From Aquincola sp. (GTDB lineage: Bacteria > Pseudomonadota > Gammaproteobacteria > Burkholderiales > Burkholderiaceae_C), in assembly GCA_022841885.1 (NCBI GenBank), contig JALHQP010000020.1, positions 1 through 40,699 on the forward strand: a stretch of 40,699 nt of DNA, read 5' to 3'. Both the position numbers and the translations under genes were made by a program. Positions 34,346 through 40,699 of the stretch are shown piece by piece. The notes under the pieces are model-generated. The model was not told the origin of the DNA, made no database searches, and saw only the letters and a list, made by a program, of their open reading frames with translations. Position 1 is the first letter of the stretch. Each line of letters starts with the position of its first letter.

Positions 34346-35326
34346 ATGAGCACGACGACGATCACGCGCCGCAGCGTCTTGTCCAGTGCACTGCTGCTGG
34401 CCGCACCGTTGAGCCGGGCCCAGGCCTGGCCCTCCAAACCGATCCGTATGGTGGTGCCGTTCCCGGCCGGCGGCGCGACCGACCTGCTGGCGCGCGCCAT
34501 CGCCCAGGGCATCGGCTCGGCACTCGGCCAGCCGGTGGTCATCGACAACCGGCCCGGCGCCGGCGGCACGCTCGGCTCGGGCGAGGTGATGCGTGCCGCG
34601 CCCGACGGCCACACGCTGCTGATGGCCACCAGCAGCACGCACTCGATCGCGCCGCACCTGAACCCGAACCTGCCCTACAAGCCGGAGCTGGACTTCACGC
34701 CGGTGGCCGAGGTGGCGACCGCGCCGAACATCGTGCTGGTGCCGAAGGACCTGCCCGTGGCGTCGATGAAGGAACTGATCGCGTACGCGAGGGCGCGGCC
34801 CGGCCAGCTGAACTACGCGACCAGCGGCAACGGCACCATCGTCCATCTGACCACCGAGGCCTTCAAGGCGCAGGCGGGCCTGTTCATCCTGCACATCCCG
34901 TACCGCGGCACCGCGCTCGCCATTCCCGACCTGGTCAGCGGCAAGGTTCAGCTGCTCTTCGACAGCGTGGTCAGCGGCCTGCCGCACGTGAAGGACGGCA
35001 AGCTCAAGGCGCTGGCCGTCACCAGCCCGAAGCGCTCGCCGCTGGTGCCCGAACTGCCGACAGTGGCCGAGTCGGGGCTGCCAGGCTTCGAGTCGGTCAC
35101 CTGGTTCGGCGTCTACGGGCCCAAGGGCCTGGCGCCGGACATCACCGCGCGCATCGCCACCGAACTGCAGCGCGCGCTGGCCAAGCCCGATGTGGCCGAG
35201 CGGCTGGCCCGCCTCGGCGCCGAACCTGTGGTTGATGCCGGCCCGGCCAAGTTCGCCGCCGTCGTGCGCGCCGACAGCGCGCGCTGGGCCGCGCTCATCC
35301 GCGACCGCAAGATCACCGCCGACTGA
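34346..35326 (+). CDS. tctC: Tripartite tricarboxylate transporter periplasmic binding protein (TctC/Bug family)
   Basis: A 326-residue Bug-type solute-binding protein. The signal peptide carries a twin-arginine-like motif (TITRRSVLSSALLLAAPLSR then AQA). The mature part begins WPSKPIRMVVPFPAGGATD and continues with GQPVVIDNRPGAGGTLGS, LNYATSGNGTIVHL and HIPYRG, all hallmark blocks. Bug proteins bind carboxylates with two loops through water-mediated contacts, and specificity is not readable from sequence. A perfect AAGGAGG lies before the ATG. It probably supplies the tctBA membrane unit 4.8 kb upstream, though orphan Bug proteins are very common in this order. Confidence 0.95.
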   Translation: MSTTTITRRSVLSSALLLAAPLSRAQAWPSKPIRMVVPFPAGGATDLLARAIAQGIGSALGQPVVIDNRPGAGGTLGSGEVMRAAPDGHTLLMATSSTHSIAPHLNPNLPYKPELDFTPVAEVATAPNIVLVPKDLPVASMKELIAYARARPGQLNYATSGNGTIVHLTTEAFKAQAGLFILHIPYRGTALAIPDLVSGKVQLLFDSVVSGLPHVKDGKLKALAVTSPKRSPLVPELPTVAESGLPGFESVTWFGVYGPKGLAPDITARIATELQRALAKPDVAERLARLGAEPVVDAGPAKFAAVVRADSARWAALIRDRKITAD

Positions 35327-35343
35327 GTCCACACGAGTTGACC

Positions 35344-36957
35344 ATGCACGCCTTCGACTTCACCGCCGCCTATCCGAGCACACGCTCGCCGCTGTTCGCG
35401 CGCAACGTCGTTTCGACCTCGCACCCGCTGGCCGCCCAGGCGGGCCTGCGCATGCTGGCCGCCGGCGGCAACGCGGTCGACGCGGCCATCGCCACCGCGG
35501 CGTGCATGACGATCGTCGAGCCCTGCAGCAACGGCCTCGGCTCGGACGCGTTCTGCATCCTCTGGGATGGCCAGCGGCTGCATGGCCTGAATGCCTCCGG
35601 CCCGGCGCCGGCGGCCTGGACGCCGGAGTACTTTGCGCGTCGGCATGCTGGCGCCATCCCGCCGCGCGGCTGGGGCAGCGTCAGCGTGCCGGGTGCGGTG
35701 GCCGCCTGGGCCGCGCTGTCCGAGCGCTTCGGCAAGCTGCCCTTCGCCGACCTGCTGGCACCGGCGGCCGAGATCGCCGAGCGCGGCTATGCGGTGCCCG
35801 TCACCGTGCAGCAGAAGTGGACCCTGGCCTCGAAGGTGACTGAGCTGGTCTCGCAGCCGGGGTTCGCCGACACTTTCCTGCCGCACGGCCGCCCGCCGGC
35901 GGTCGGCGAGCGTTTCGTGATGCCGCATGCCGCGCGTGGCCTGAAGGCAATCGGAGCGACGAAGGGCGAGGCCTTCTACCGCGGCGAGATCGCCGCGGCG
36001 CTCGCTGCCTTCGCGCGCGAGCACGGCGGTGCATTGACCGAGGCCGACCTCTCGGCCTACCGGCCCGAATGGGTCGAGCCGCTGGCCCAGGGCTACCGCG
36101 GCCACACCTTGCACGAGATCCCGCCCAACGGGCAGGGCATCGCAGCGCAGATGGCGCTGGGCATGCTCGAGCACTTCGACCTGGCCTCGCTGCCGGTCGA
36201 CGGTACGGCCTGTCAGCACCTGCAGGTCGAGGCGATGAAGCTCGCCTTCGCCGACGTGTACCGCTTCGTCGCCGACCCGCGCCACATGGAAGGGCCGGCC
36301 TCGCTGCTGCTCGACCCCGACTACCTGGCCTCGCGCGCCAAGCTGATCGACCCGACGCGCGCACAGCACTTCGGCCCGGGCTACGGCGTCAAGGGCGGCA
36401 CCATCTACCTGAGCGCCGCCGACGCGAGCGGCATGATGGTCAGCTACATCCAGAGCAACTACATGGGCTTCGGCTCGGGCGTGGTCGAGCCGCGCTTCGG
36501 TGTCAGCCTGCAGAACCGCGGCCACGGTTTCTCGCTCGACCCGAAGCATCCCAACGTGGTGGCGCCGGGCAAGAAGCCGTTCCACACCATCATCCCCGCC
36601 TTCCTGACCCGGGACGGCGCGCCGGTGATGAGCTTCGGCGTGATGGGTGGCCACATGCAGCCGCAGGGCCATGTGCAGGCCCTGGTGCGCATGCTCGACC
36701 ACCACCAGCAGCCGCAGGCCGCCTGCGACGCGCCGCGCTGGCGCGTCAACGCGGGGCTGGAGCTCAACGTCGAGCGCCACATGCCGGCGGCCACGGTCGA
36801 GGGGCTGCGTGCACTCGGCCACCAGCTTGTCGGCCTGGACGACAGCTACATGGACTTCGGTGCCGGCCAGTTCATCTGGCGTCTCGGCGACCCGGCCGTC
36901 GAGGGCTATGTCGCGGCCAGCGATCCGCGCCGCGACGGCGCGGCGGTCGGCCACTGA
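35344..36957 (+). CDS. Gamma-glutamyltransferase-family Ntn-hydrolase
   Basis: A 537-residue protein of the gamma-glutamyltranspeptidase family, made as a precursor that cleaves itself to free an N-terminal threonine nucleophile. The expected cleavage is before T353 in VKGGTIYLSAAD. N-terminal AAQAGLRMLAAGGNAVDAAI, the GSVSVPGAVAAW block and the C-terminal SYIQSNYMGFGSGVV are typical of the subgroup without a signal peptide, some of which act on cephalosporin-like or other gamma-glutamyl/acyl amides. No export signal is visible, so it is likely cytoplasmic. It follows tctC after 17 bases, suggesting that it processes an imported compound. Confidence 0.88.
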   Translation: MHAFDFTAAYPSTRSPLFARNVVSTSHPLAAQAGLRMLAAGGNAVDAAIATAACMTIVEPCSNGLGSDAFCILWDGQRLHGLNASGPAPAAWTPEYFARRHAGAIPPRGWGSVSVPGAVAAWAALSERFGKLPFADLLAPAAEIAERGYAVPVTVQQKWTLASKVTELVSQPGFADTFLPHGRPPAVGERFVMPHAARGLKAIGATKGEAFYRGEIAAALAAFAREHGGALTEADLSAYRPEWVEPLAQGYRGHTLHEIPPNGQGIAAQMALGMLEHFDLASLPVDGTACQHLQVEAMKLAFADVYRFVADPRHMEGPASLLLDPDYLASRAKLIDPTRAQHFGPGYGVKGGTIYLSAADASGMMVSYIQSNYMGFGSGVVEPRFGVSLQNRGHGFSLDPKHPNVVAPGKKPFHTIIPAFLTRDGAPVMSFGVMGGHMQPQGHVQALVRMLDHHQQPQAACDAPRWRVNAGLELNVERHMPAATVEGLRALGHQLVGLDDSYMDFGAGQFIWRLGDPAVEGYVAASDPRRDGAAVGH

Positions 36958-36965
36958 CAGGTCCG

Positions 36966-37871
36966 TTGGACACCGCATCCCCCGCCGACGCACGGCGCCT
37001 GTGGCAAGGCATGGCGCTCGCGACCGCAGGCGCGATCGCGTTCTCGGGCAAGGCGATCCTGGCCAAGCTGATGTACCGCCACGGCGTCGATGCGGTGCAG
37101 GTGCTGTTCTGGCGCATGGCACTGGCGCTGCCGCTGTTCCTGGCGCTGGCCTGGTGGGCCGGGCGCGGCAAGCCGGCGTTCACGCGGCGCGACTGGCTGG
37201 CGATCGTCGGCCTGGGCTTCTGCGGCTACTACCTCGCGAGCCTGCTCGACTTCATGGGCCTGATGTACGTGACGGCCAGCCTCGAGCGACTGATCCTGTA
37301 CCTGAACCCGACCCTGGTGCTGCTGCTGTCGGTGCTGCTGCTGGGCAAGCGGGTCAGCGCGCGCCAGATGATCGCCAGCGCGATCGGTTACGCCGGCGTG
37401 CTGCTGGTGTTCGGCCAGGAGCTCGGTTTCCAGGGTGCCAACGTGGCACTCGGCAGTGCGCTGGTGTTCGGCAGCGCGCTGGCCTATGCGCTGTACCTGG
37501 TGGCCAGCGGCGAGGTGGTGCAGCGCCTGGGTGCGCTGCGCCTGACCGGTGCGGCCACCAGCGTGGCCTGCCTGTTCGCGATCGCGCAGCTGTTCGTGCT
37601 GCGGCCGCCCTCGGCGGTCATCGTGCCCGAGCCGGTGCTCTGGCTGTCGCTGCTCAACGCTCTGTTCACCACCTTCGCGCCGGTGCTGATGGTCATGATG
37701 GCCATCGAGCGCATCGGCGCGACGCTGGCGTCGCAGTGCGGCATGGTCGGCCCGATGAGCACCATCGTGCTGGGCGTCGTCTTGCTGGGCGAGCCGTTCA
37801 CCGGCTGGGTCGTCGCGGGCACCGTGCTGGTGCTGTTGGGCGTGTGGCTGCTCGCCCGTTGGAGACACTGA
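36966..37871 (+). CDS. EamA/RhaT-family (DMT) permease
   Basis: A 301-residue membrane protein with ten predicted helices in two EamA repeats: repeat 1 from GMALATAGAIAFSGKAILAK, with LYLNPTLVLLLSVLLLGKRV at its end, and repeat 2 ending CGMVGPMSTIVLGVVLLGEP then FTGW. DMT permeases mostly export amino acids or metabolites. The start is uncertain: TTG 36966 (after ACAGG) keeps a short polar N-terminus before helix 1, while ATG 37011 would begin inside helix 1. It is eight bases after the transferase gene and probably co-transcribed. Confidence 0.85.
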   Translation: MDTASPADARRLWQGMALATAGAIAFSGKAILAKLMYRHGVDAVQVLFWRMALALPLFLALAWWAGRGKPAFTRRDWLAIVGLGFCGYYLASLLDFMGLMYVTASLERLILYLNPTLVLLLSVLLLGKRVSARQMIASAIGYAGVLLVFGQELGFQGANVALGSALVFGSALAYALYLVASGEVVQRLGALRLTGAATSVACLFAIAQLFVLRPPSAVIVPEPVLWLSLLNALFTTFAPVLMVMMAIERIGATLASQCGMVGPMSTIVLGVVLLGEPFTGWVVAGTVLVLLGVWLLARWRH

Positions 37872-37881
37872 GGAGCAAATC

Positions 37882-38670
37882 ATGGACATGGGCATTGCGG
37901 GCAAATGGGCGCTGGTGTGCGCTGCGAGCAAGGGGCTGGGCAAGGGTTGCGCCAAGGCGCTGGTCGGAGAGGGCGTGAACGTGGTCATCAACGCGCGCGG
38001 CGCCGAGGCCCTGGAGGCCACGGCGGCCGAGTTGCGCGCGCTCCATCCCAAGGTGCAGGTGCGCACGGTGGCGGGCGACATCGCGACGGCCGCAGGCCGC
38101 GCCGCGGCGCTGGCCGCGCTGCCGCAGGTGGACATCCTGGTCAACAACGCCGGCGGGCCGCCGCCCGGCGACTTCCGCGACTGGGACCGCGAGGCGTGGA
38201 TCAAGGCGCTGGAGGCCAACATGCTGACGCCGATCGAGCTGATGAAGGCCACGGTCGATGCGATGGCCGAGCGCGGCTTCGGGCGGGTCGTCAACATCAC
38301 CTCGGGCGCGGTCAAGGCACCGATCGAGAACCTGGGGCTGTCCAACGGCGCGCGCTCGGGCCTCACGGGCTTCGTCGCCGGTCTGTCGCGCCAGCGCCGG
38401 CTCGCGGGCCGCAACGTGACGATCAACAACCTGCTGCCCGGTGCCTTCGACACCGACCGCATCCGCAAGACGATGGAGGCCGCCGCGCAACGCACCGGCC
38501 AGGCGATGGAGGCGCTGGTCGCGCAGCGCGCGCAGACCATTCCCGCGCAGCGCCTGGGCCAGGCCGACGAGTTCGGCGCCGCCTGCGCCTTCCTGTGCAG
38601 CGCGCACGCGGGCTACCTGACGGGGCAGAACATCCTGATCGACGGCGGCGCGTACCCGGGGGCGTTCTAG
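37882..38670 (+). CDS. SDR-family oxidoreductase lacking the canonical Tyr/Lys
   Basis: A 262-residue short-chain dehydrogenase/reductase fold protein. The cofactor loop is LVCAASKGLGKGCAKAL, followed by DILVNNAGGPPPGDF and the catalytic-serine strand VVNITSGAV. Where SDRs have YxxxK, this protein has S154-N-G-A-R158 (LGLSNGARSGLTGF), so Tyr is Ser and Lys is Arg. The C-terminus LTGQNILIDGGAYPGAF is classical. A coherent subfamily with this SNGAR motif exists in Burkholderiales to my recollection, often annotated as 3-oxoacyl-ACP reductase, but a standard dehydrogenase mechanism is doubtful. GAGGAG precedes the ATG. It closes the catabolic cluster. Confidence 0.88.
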   Translation: MDMGIAGKWALVCAASKGLGKGCAKALVGEGVNVVINARGAEALEATAAELRALHPKVQVRTVAGDIATAAGRAAALAALPQVDILVNNAGGPPPGDFRDWDREAWIKALEANMLTPIELMKATVDAMAERGFGRVVNITSGAVKAPIENLGLSNGARSGLTGFVAGLSRQRRLAGRNVTINNLLPGAFDTDRIRKTMEAAAQRTGQAMEALVAQRAQTIPAQRLGQADEFGAACAFLCSAHAGYLTGQNILIDGGAYPGAF

Positions 38671-38692
38671 CGATGGGCGTGACGAGGGCGGC

Positions 38693-38698
38693 GACAAT
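38693..38698 (+). promoter_or_regulatory. GACAAT -10-like hexamer before the M61 peptidase gene
   Basis: GACAAT in the 36-base gap after the SDR gene ends nine bases before the ATG at 38707. The gene lacks a Shine-Dalgarno, consistent with a leaderless or near-leaderless message. The -35 region is not recognisable. Confidence 0.35.
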
Positions 38699-38706
38699 GC
38701 GCGCCC

Positions 38707-40455
38707 ATGTCCTCCGCGAAGACCATTCACTACCGGATCGAGTTCCACGATCCGCACGCCCACCAGTACCGCGTCACGCTCACGATCCCCGACCCGGCGC
38801 TGCAGCAGCGTCTGAGTCTGCCGGTGTGGATCCCCGGCAGCTACATGGTGCGCGAGTTCGGTCGACACCTGTCGCGGCTCGAGGCGCGGCAGGGGCGCCG
38901 TGCGGTCACGCTGACCCAGCTCGACAAGACCACATGGGAAGCCGCCTGCAGCGGCCGCGGCGCGCTCGAGTTGAGCTACCTCGTCTACGCCTTCGACACC
39001 TCGGTGCGCACCGCCTTCCTCGATGCGCAGCGCGGCTTCTTCAACGGCACCGGCTTGTGCCTGCGCGTCGAAGGGCGCGAGCTGGCGCCGCAGGCGATCG
39101 GCTTCGGCAAGCTGCCGCGTGGCTGGCAGGTGGCCACCGCCATGCGCGCGAGCCGAGGCAAAGGTGCGGACCGCTACGTTGCCGACAGCTACGACGAACT
39201 GGTCGACCACCCGTTCGCGCTCGGCAGCTTCTGGCGCGGCAAGTTCAGGGCCCATGGCGTGGCGCACGAGTTCGTCGTCGCCGGCGCCTGGCCGGGCTTC
39301 GACGGCGATCGCCTGCTGGCCGACGCGCAGCGCATCTGTGAGGCGCAGATCGCCTTCTGGCATGGGCCGCGCAAGCCGAAGCCACCCTTCGAGCGCTACG
39401 TGTTCATGCTCAACGCGGTCGATGATGGTTACGGCGGGCTCGAGCATCGCGCCAGCACCGCACTGATTGCCAAGCGTCGTGACCTGCCGCAGCAGGGCGT
39501 GACCGCCTTGACCGAAGGCTACGTCACGCTGCTCGGCCTGATTTCGCACGAGTACTTCCACACCTGGAACGTCAAGCGCCTGAAGCCCGCGCCGTTCGAG
39601 CACCTGGATTACACGCGCGAGAACTACACCGACCTGCTCTGGTTCTTCGAAGGCGTCACCTCGTACTACGACGACCTGCTGCTGCGTCGCGCGGGCCTGA
39701 TCGACGTGCCGCGCTACCTGGGCCTCGTGGCCAAAACGATCAATGGCGTCGCAGCCACGCCCGGCCGCCAGGTGCAGAGCGTGGCGCAGGCCAGCTTCGA
39801 TGCCTGGGTCAAGTACTACCGCAGCGACGAGAACACGCCCAATGCCACGGTGAGCTACTACACCAAAGGCTCGCTGGTGGCGCTGGCGCTGGACCTGACG
39901 CTGCGCCGCGAAGGCCGCGGCACGCTCGACGACGTGATGCGCTGGCTCTGGCGCGCCAGCGCGGGCGGGCCGATCGACGAGACGCGCATCGCCGATGCGC
40001 TGGAGGCGGTGGGCGGGCGAGCGTACACGCGCGAACTCGCGGCCTGGGTGCATGGCACCGGCGACCTGCCGCTGCGCGATCTGCTCGAGGCCGCCGGTGT
40101 GGCACTGCGCGACGAGAAGCCGGCCTTCAGCGCCGCGCTCGGCCTGCGCCTGCACGAGGGCGTGAACGGCGTGCAGGTGCGCCAGGTGCTGGCGGGCAGC
40201 GCGGCCTTGCGCGCCGGGGTGTCGGCCGGCGACGAGCTGCTGGCCGTCGACGGCTGGCGTATCCGCCGCCTCGACGAATCCCAGCATTGGATCCGGGCCG
40301 GCCGGCCGTTCGAGTTGCTGCTCGCGCGCGATCAGCGGCTGCACACGCTGACGGTGGTGCCGGACGCCACGCCGGCGACCACCTTGTCCCTGGCCCCTGC
40401 CGCGTCGCCGCCCAAGGGCGCCGCAGCGTTGCGGCGCGCGTGGATCGAGACCTGA
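38707..40455 (+). CDS. M61-family metallopeptidase with PDZ domain
   Basis: A 582-residue protein with the M61 (glycyl aminopeptidase) layout: an N-terminal beta domain with LPVWIPGSYMVREFGRH, the zinc motif HEYFH at 281-285, the third ligand E315 in LLWFFEGVTSYYDD, and a C-terminal PDZ domain (about 470-545, with LAGSAALRAGVSAGDELLAV). No signal peptide is seen, so it is probably cytoplasmic, though some relatives are exported. Substrates of bacterial M61 enzymes are mostly unknown. The next gene overlaps its last codons. Confidence 0.93.
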   Translation: MSSAKTIHYRIEFHDPHAHQYRVTLTIPDPALQQRLSLPVWIPGSYMVREFGRHLSRLEARQGRRAVTLTQLDKTTWEAACSGRGALELSYLVYAFDTSVRTAFLDAQRGFFNGTGLCLRVEGRELAPQAIGFGKLPRGWQVATAMRASRGKGADRYVADSYDELVDHPFALGSFWRGKFRAHGVAHEFVVAGAWPGFDGDRLLADAQRICEAQIAFWHGPRKPKPPFERYVFMLNAVDDGYGGLEHRASTALIAKRRDLPQQGVTALTEGYVTLLGLISHEYFHTWNVKRLKPAPFEHLDYTRENYTDLLWFFEGVTSYYDDLLLRRAGLIDVPRYLGLVAKTINGVAATPGRQVQSVAQASFDAWVKYYRSDENTPNATVSYYTKGSLVALALDLTLRREGRGTLDDVMRWLWRASAGGPIDETRIADALEAVGGRAYTRELAAWVHGTGDLPLRDLLEAAGVALRDEKPAFSAALGLRLHEGVNGVQVRQVLAGSAALRAGVSAGDELLAVDGWRIRRLDESQHWIRAGRPFELLLARDQRLHTLTVVPDATPATTLSLAPAASPPKGAAALRRAWIET

Positions 40456-40699
40456 ACGCGCGCCGCCCCTCGCCTGGCGGCGGCGGGGTCTCGCGGCGCA
40501 CGCGCTGGGGCTTGTTGCTGCTGGCAGTGCTGCTGGTGCACCTGGCGGGCGTGTCCTGGCTCGAGGAGACGCTGGCGGGCTGGGGCGCGGCGCAGGCGCC
40601 GATGCCCGTGCGCATGGAGGTGGCCTTCGTTCAGGCCCTGGCGCCCGCGGCGCCAGTGGCTGCGGCGCCGGCCACACCCCCGCGGTCTGTTCGTCCGCG
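40440..40699 (+). CDS. N-terminal fragment of a membrane-anchored protein (DUF3108-like), cut by the window end
   Basis: From GTG 40440, overlapping the end of the M61 gene by 16 bases, an open frame runs to the window edge without a stop. It encodes a basic N-terminus, a hydrophobic segment (GLLLLAVLLVHLAGVSWL) and then an Ala/Pro-rich stretch (LAPAAPVAAAPATPP). In related genomes a DUF3108 protein with such an anchor often follows the M61 gene, which is my basis for the tentative name. The start is uncertain; internal TTG or GTG codons are alternatives. Confidence 0.5.
   Translation, partial: MDRDLNARRPSPGGGGVSRRTRWGLLLLAVLLVHLAGVSWLEETLAGWGAAQAPMPVRMEVAFVQALAPAAPVAAAPATPPRSVRP

Noticed and set aside
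37798-40677. Minus-strand open frame of 959 codons antisense to the SDR and M61 genes
   Set aside because: It reads as low-complexity Arg/His/Val/Gln-rich protein without domains, a known by-product of very high GC at third codon positions. The plus-strand genes there are clear.

Overview
The window is high-GC DNA from a betaproteobacterium, most likely order Burkholderiales (Rubrivivax/Leptothrix/Methylibium-like). This is inferred from the gene neighbourhoods (yebC-purD-hemF-nadD-rsfS-rlmH-maf-rng; aat-bpt; repeated Tct/Bug-type transport genes) and from the protein sequences; no rRNA or tRNA gene is present to confirm it. Coding density is very high and no gene-free stretch reaches 300 bases.

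Layout. 1-1379 (minus) is the decayed end of a large TPR-type regulator with a frameshift and an in-frame stop. 1460-8906 (plus) is a tightly packed housekeeping run: yebC, purD, a small acyltransferase, hemF, nadD, rsfS, rlmH, maf and rng, most joined by 4-base or slightly longer overlaps. 8886-13715 is a small integrated island that uses the 3' end of rng (RNase G) as its attachment site. It carries a tyrosine integrase, a ribbon-helix-helix protein overlapping a 694-residue protein with a C-terminal PD-(D/E)XK nuclease signature, and an MntA/HepT (MNT-HEPN) toxin-antitoxin pair whose toxin is frameshifted. The displaced native last codons of rng survive at the right end (13705-13728). Arm-type repeats with an exact 12-base pitch lie inside both ends.

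13763-16261 holds two divergent small lipoproteins and a secreted two-HKD phospholipase D-family protein. 16271-21830 (minus) is a run of S1C serine protease, MoxR ATPase, DUF58 protein and VWA protein, followed by the N-degron enzymes aat and bpt. 21898-25791 (plus) holds a TatD nuclease, a family-6 DNA glycosylase, a spermidine-synthase-like protein and a GspE/PilB-type ATPase. 25805-27349 (minus) is a chemoreceptor.

27584-38670 (plus) is a catabolic and transport cluster: tctB, tctA, pobA, otnK, otnC, an MFS-ABM fusion, tctC, a gamma-glutamyltransferase homologue, an EamA permease and an SDR lacking the usual Tyr/Lys. It looks like a mosaic of acid uptake and catabolism rather than one textbook pathway. 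The window ends with an M61 peptidase and the start of a membrane-anchored protein.

The strongest candidate for an undescribed system is the rng-integrated island, in particular the RHH + PD-(D/E)XK two-gene module next to an MNT-HEPN pair. Its defence role is an inference from gene content.
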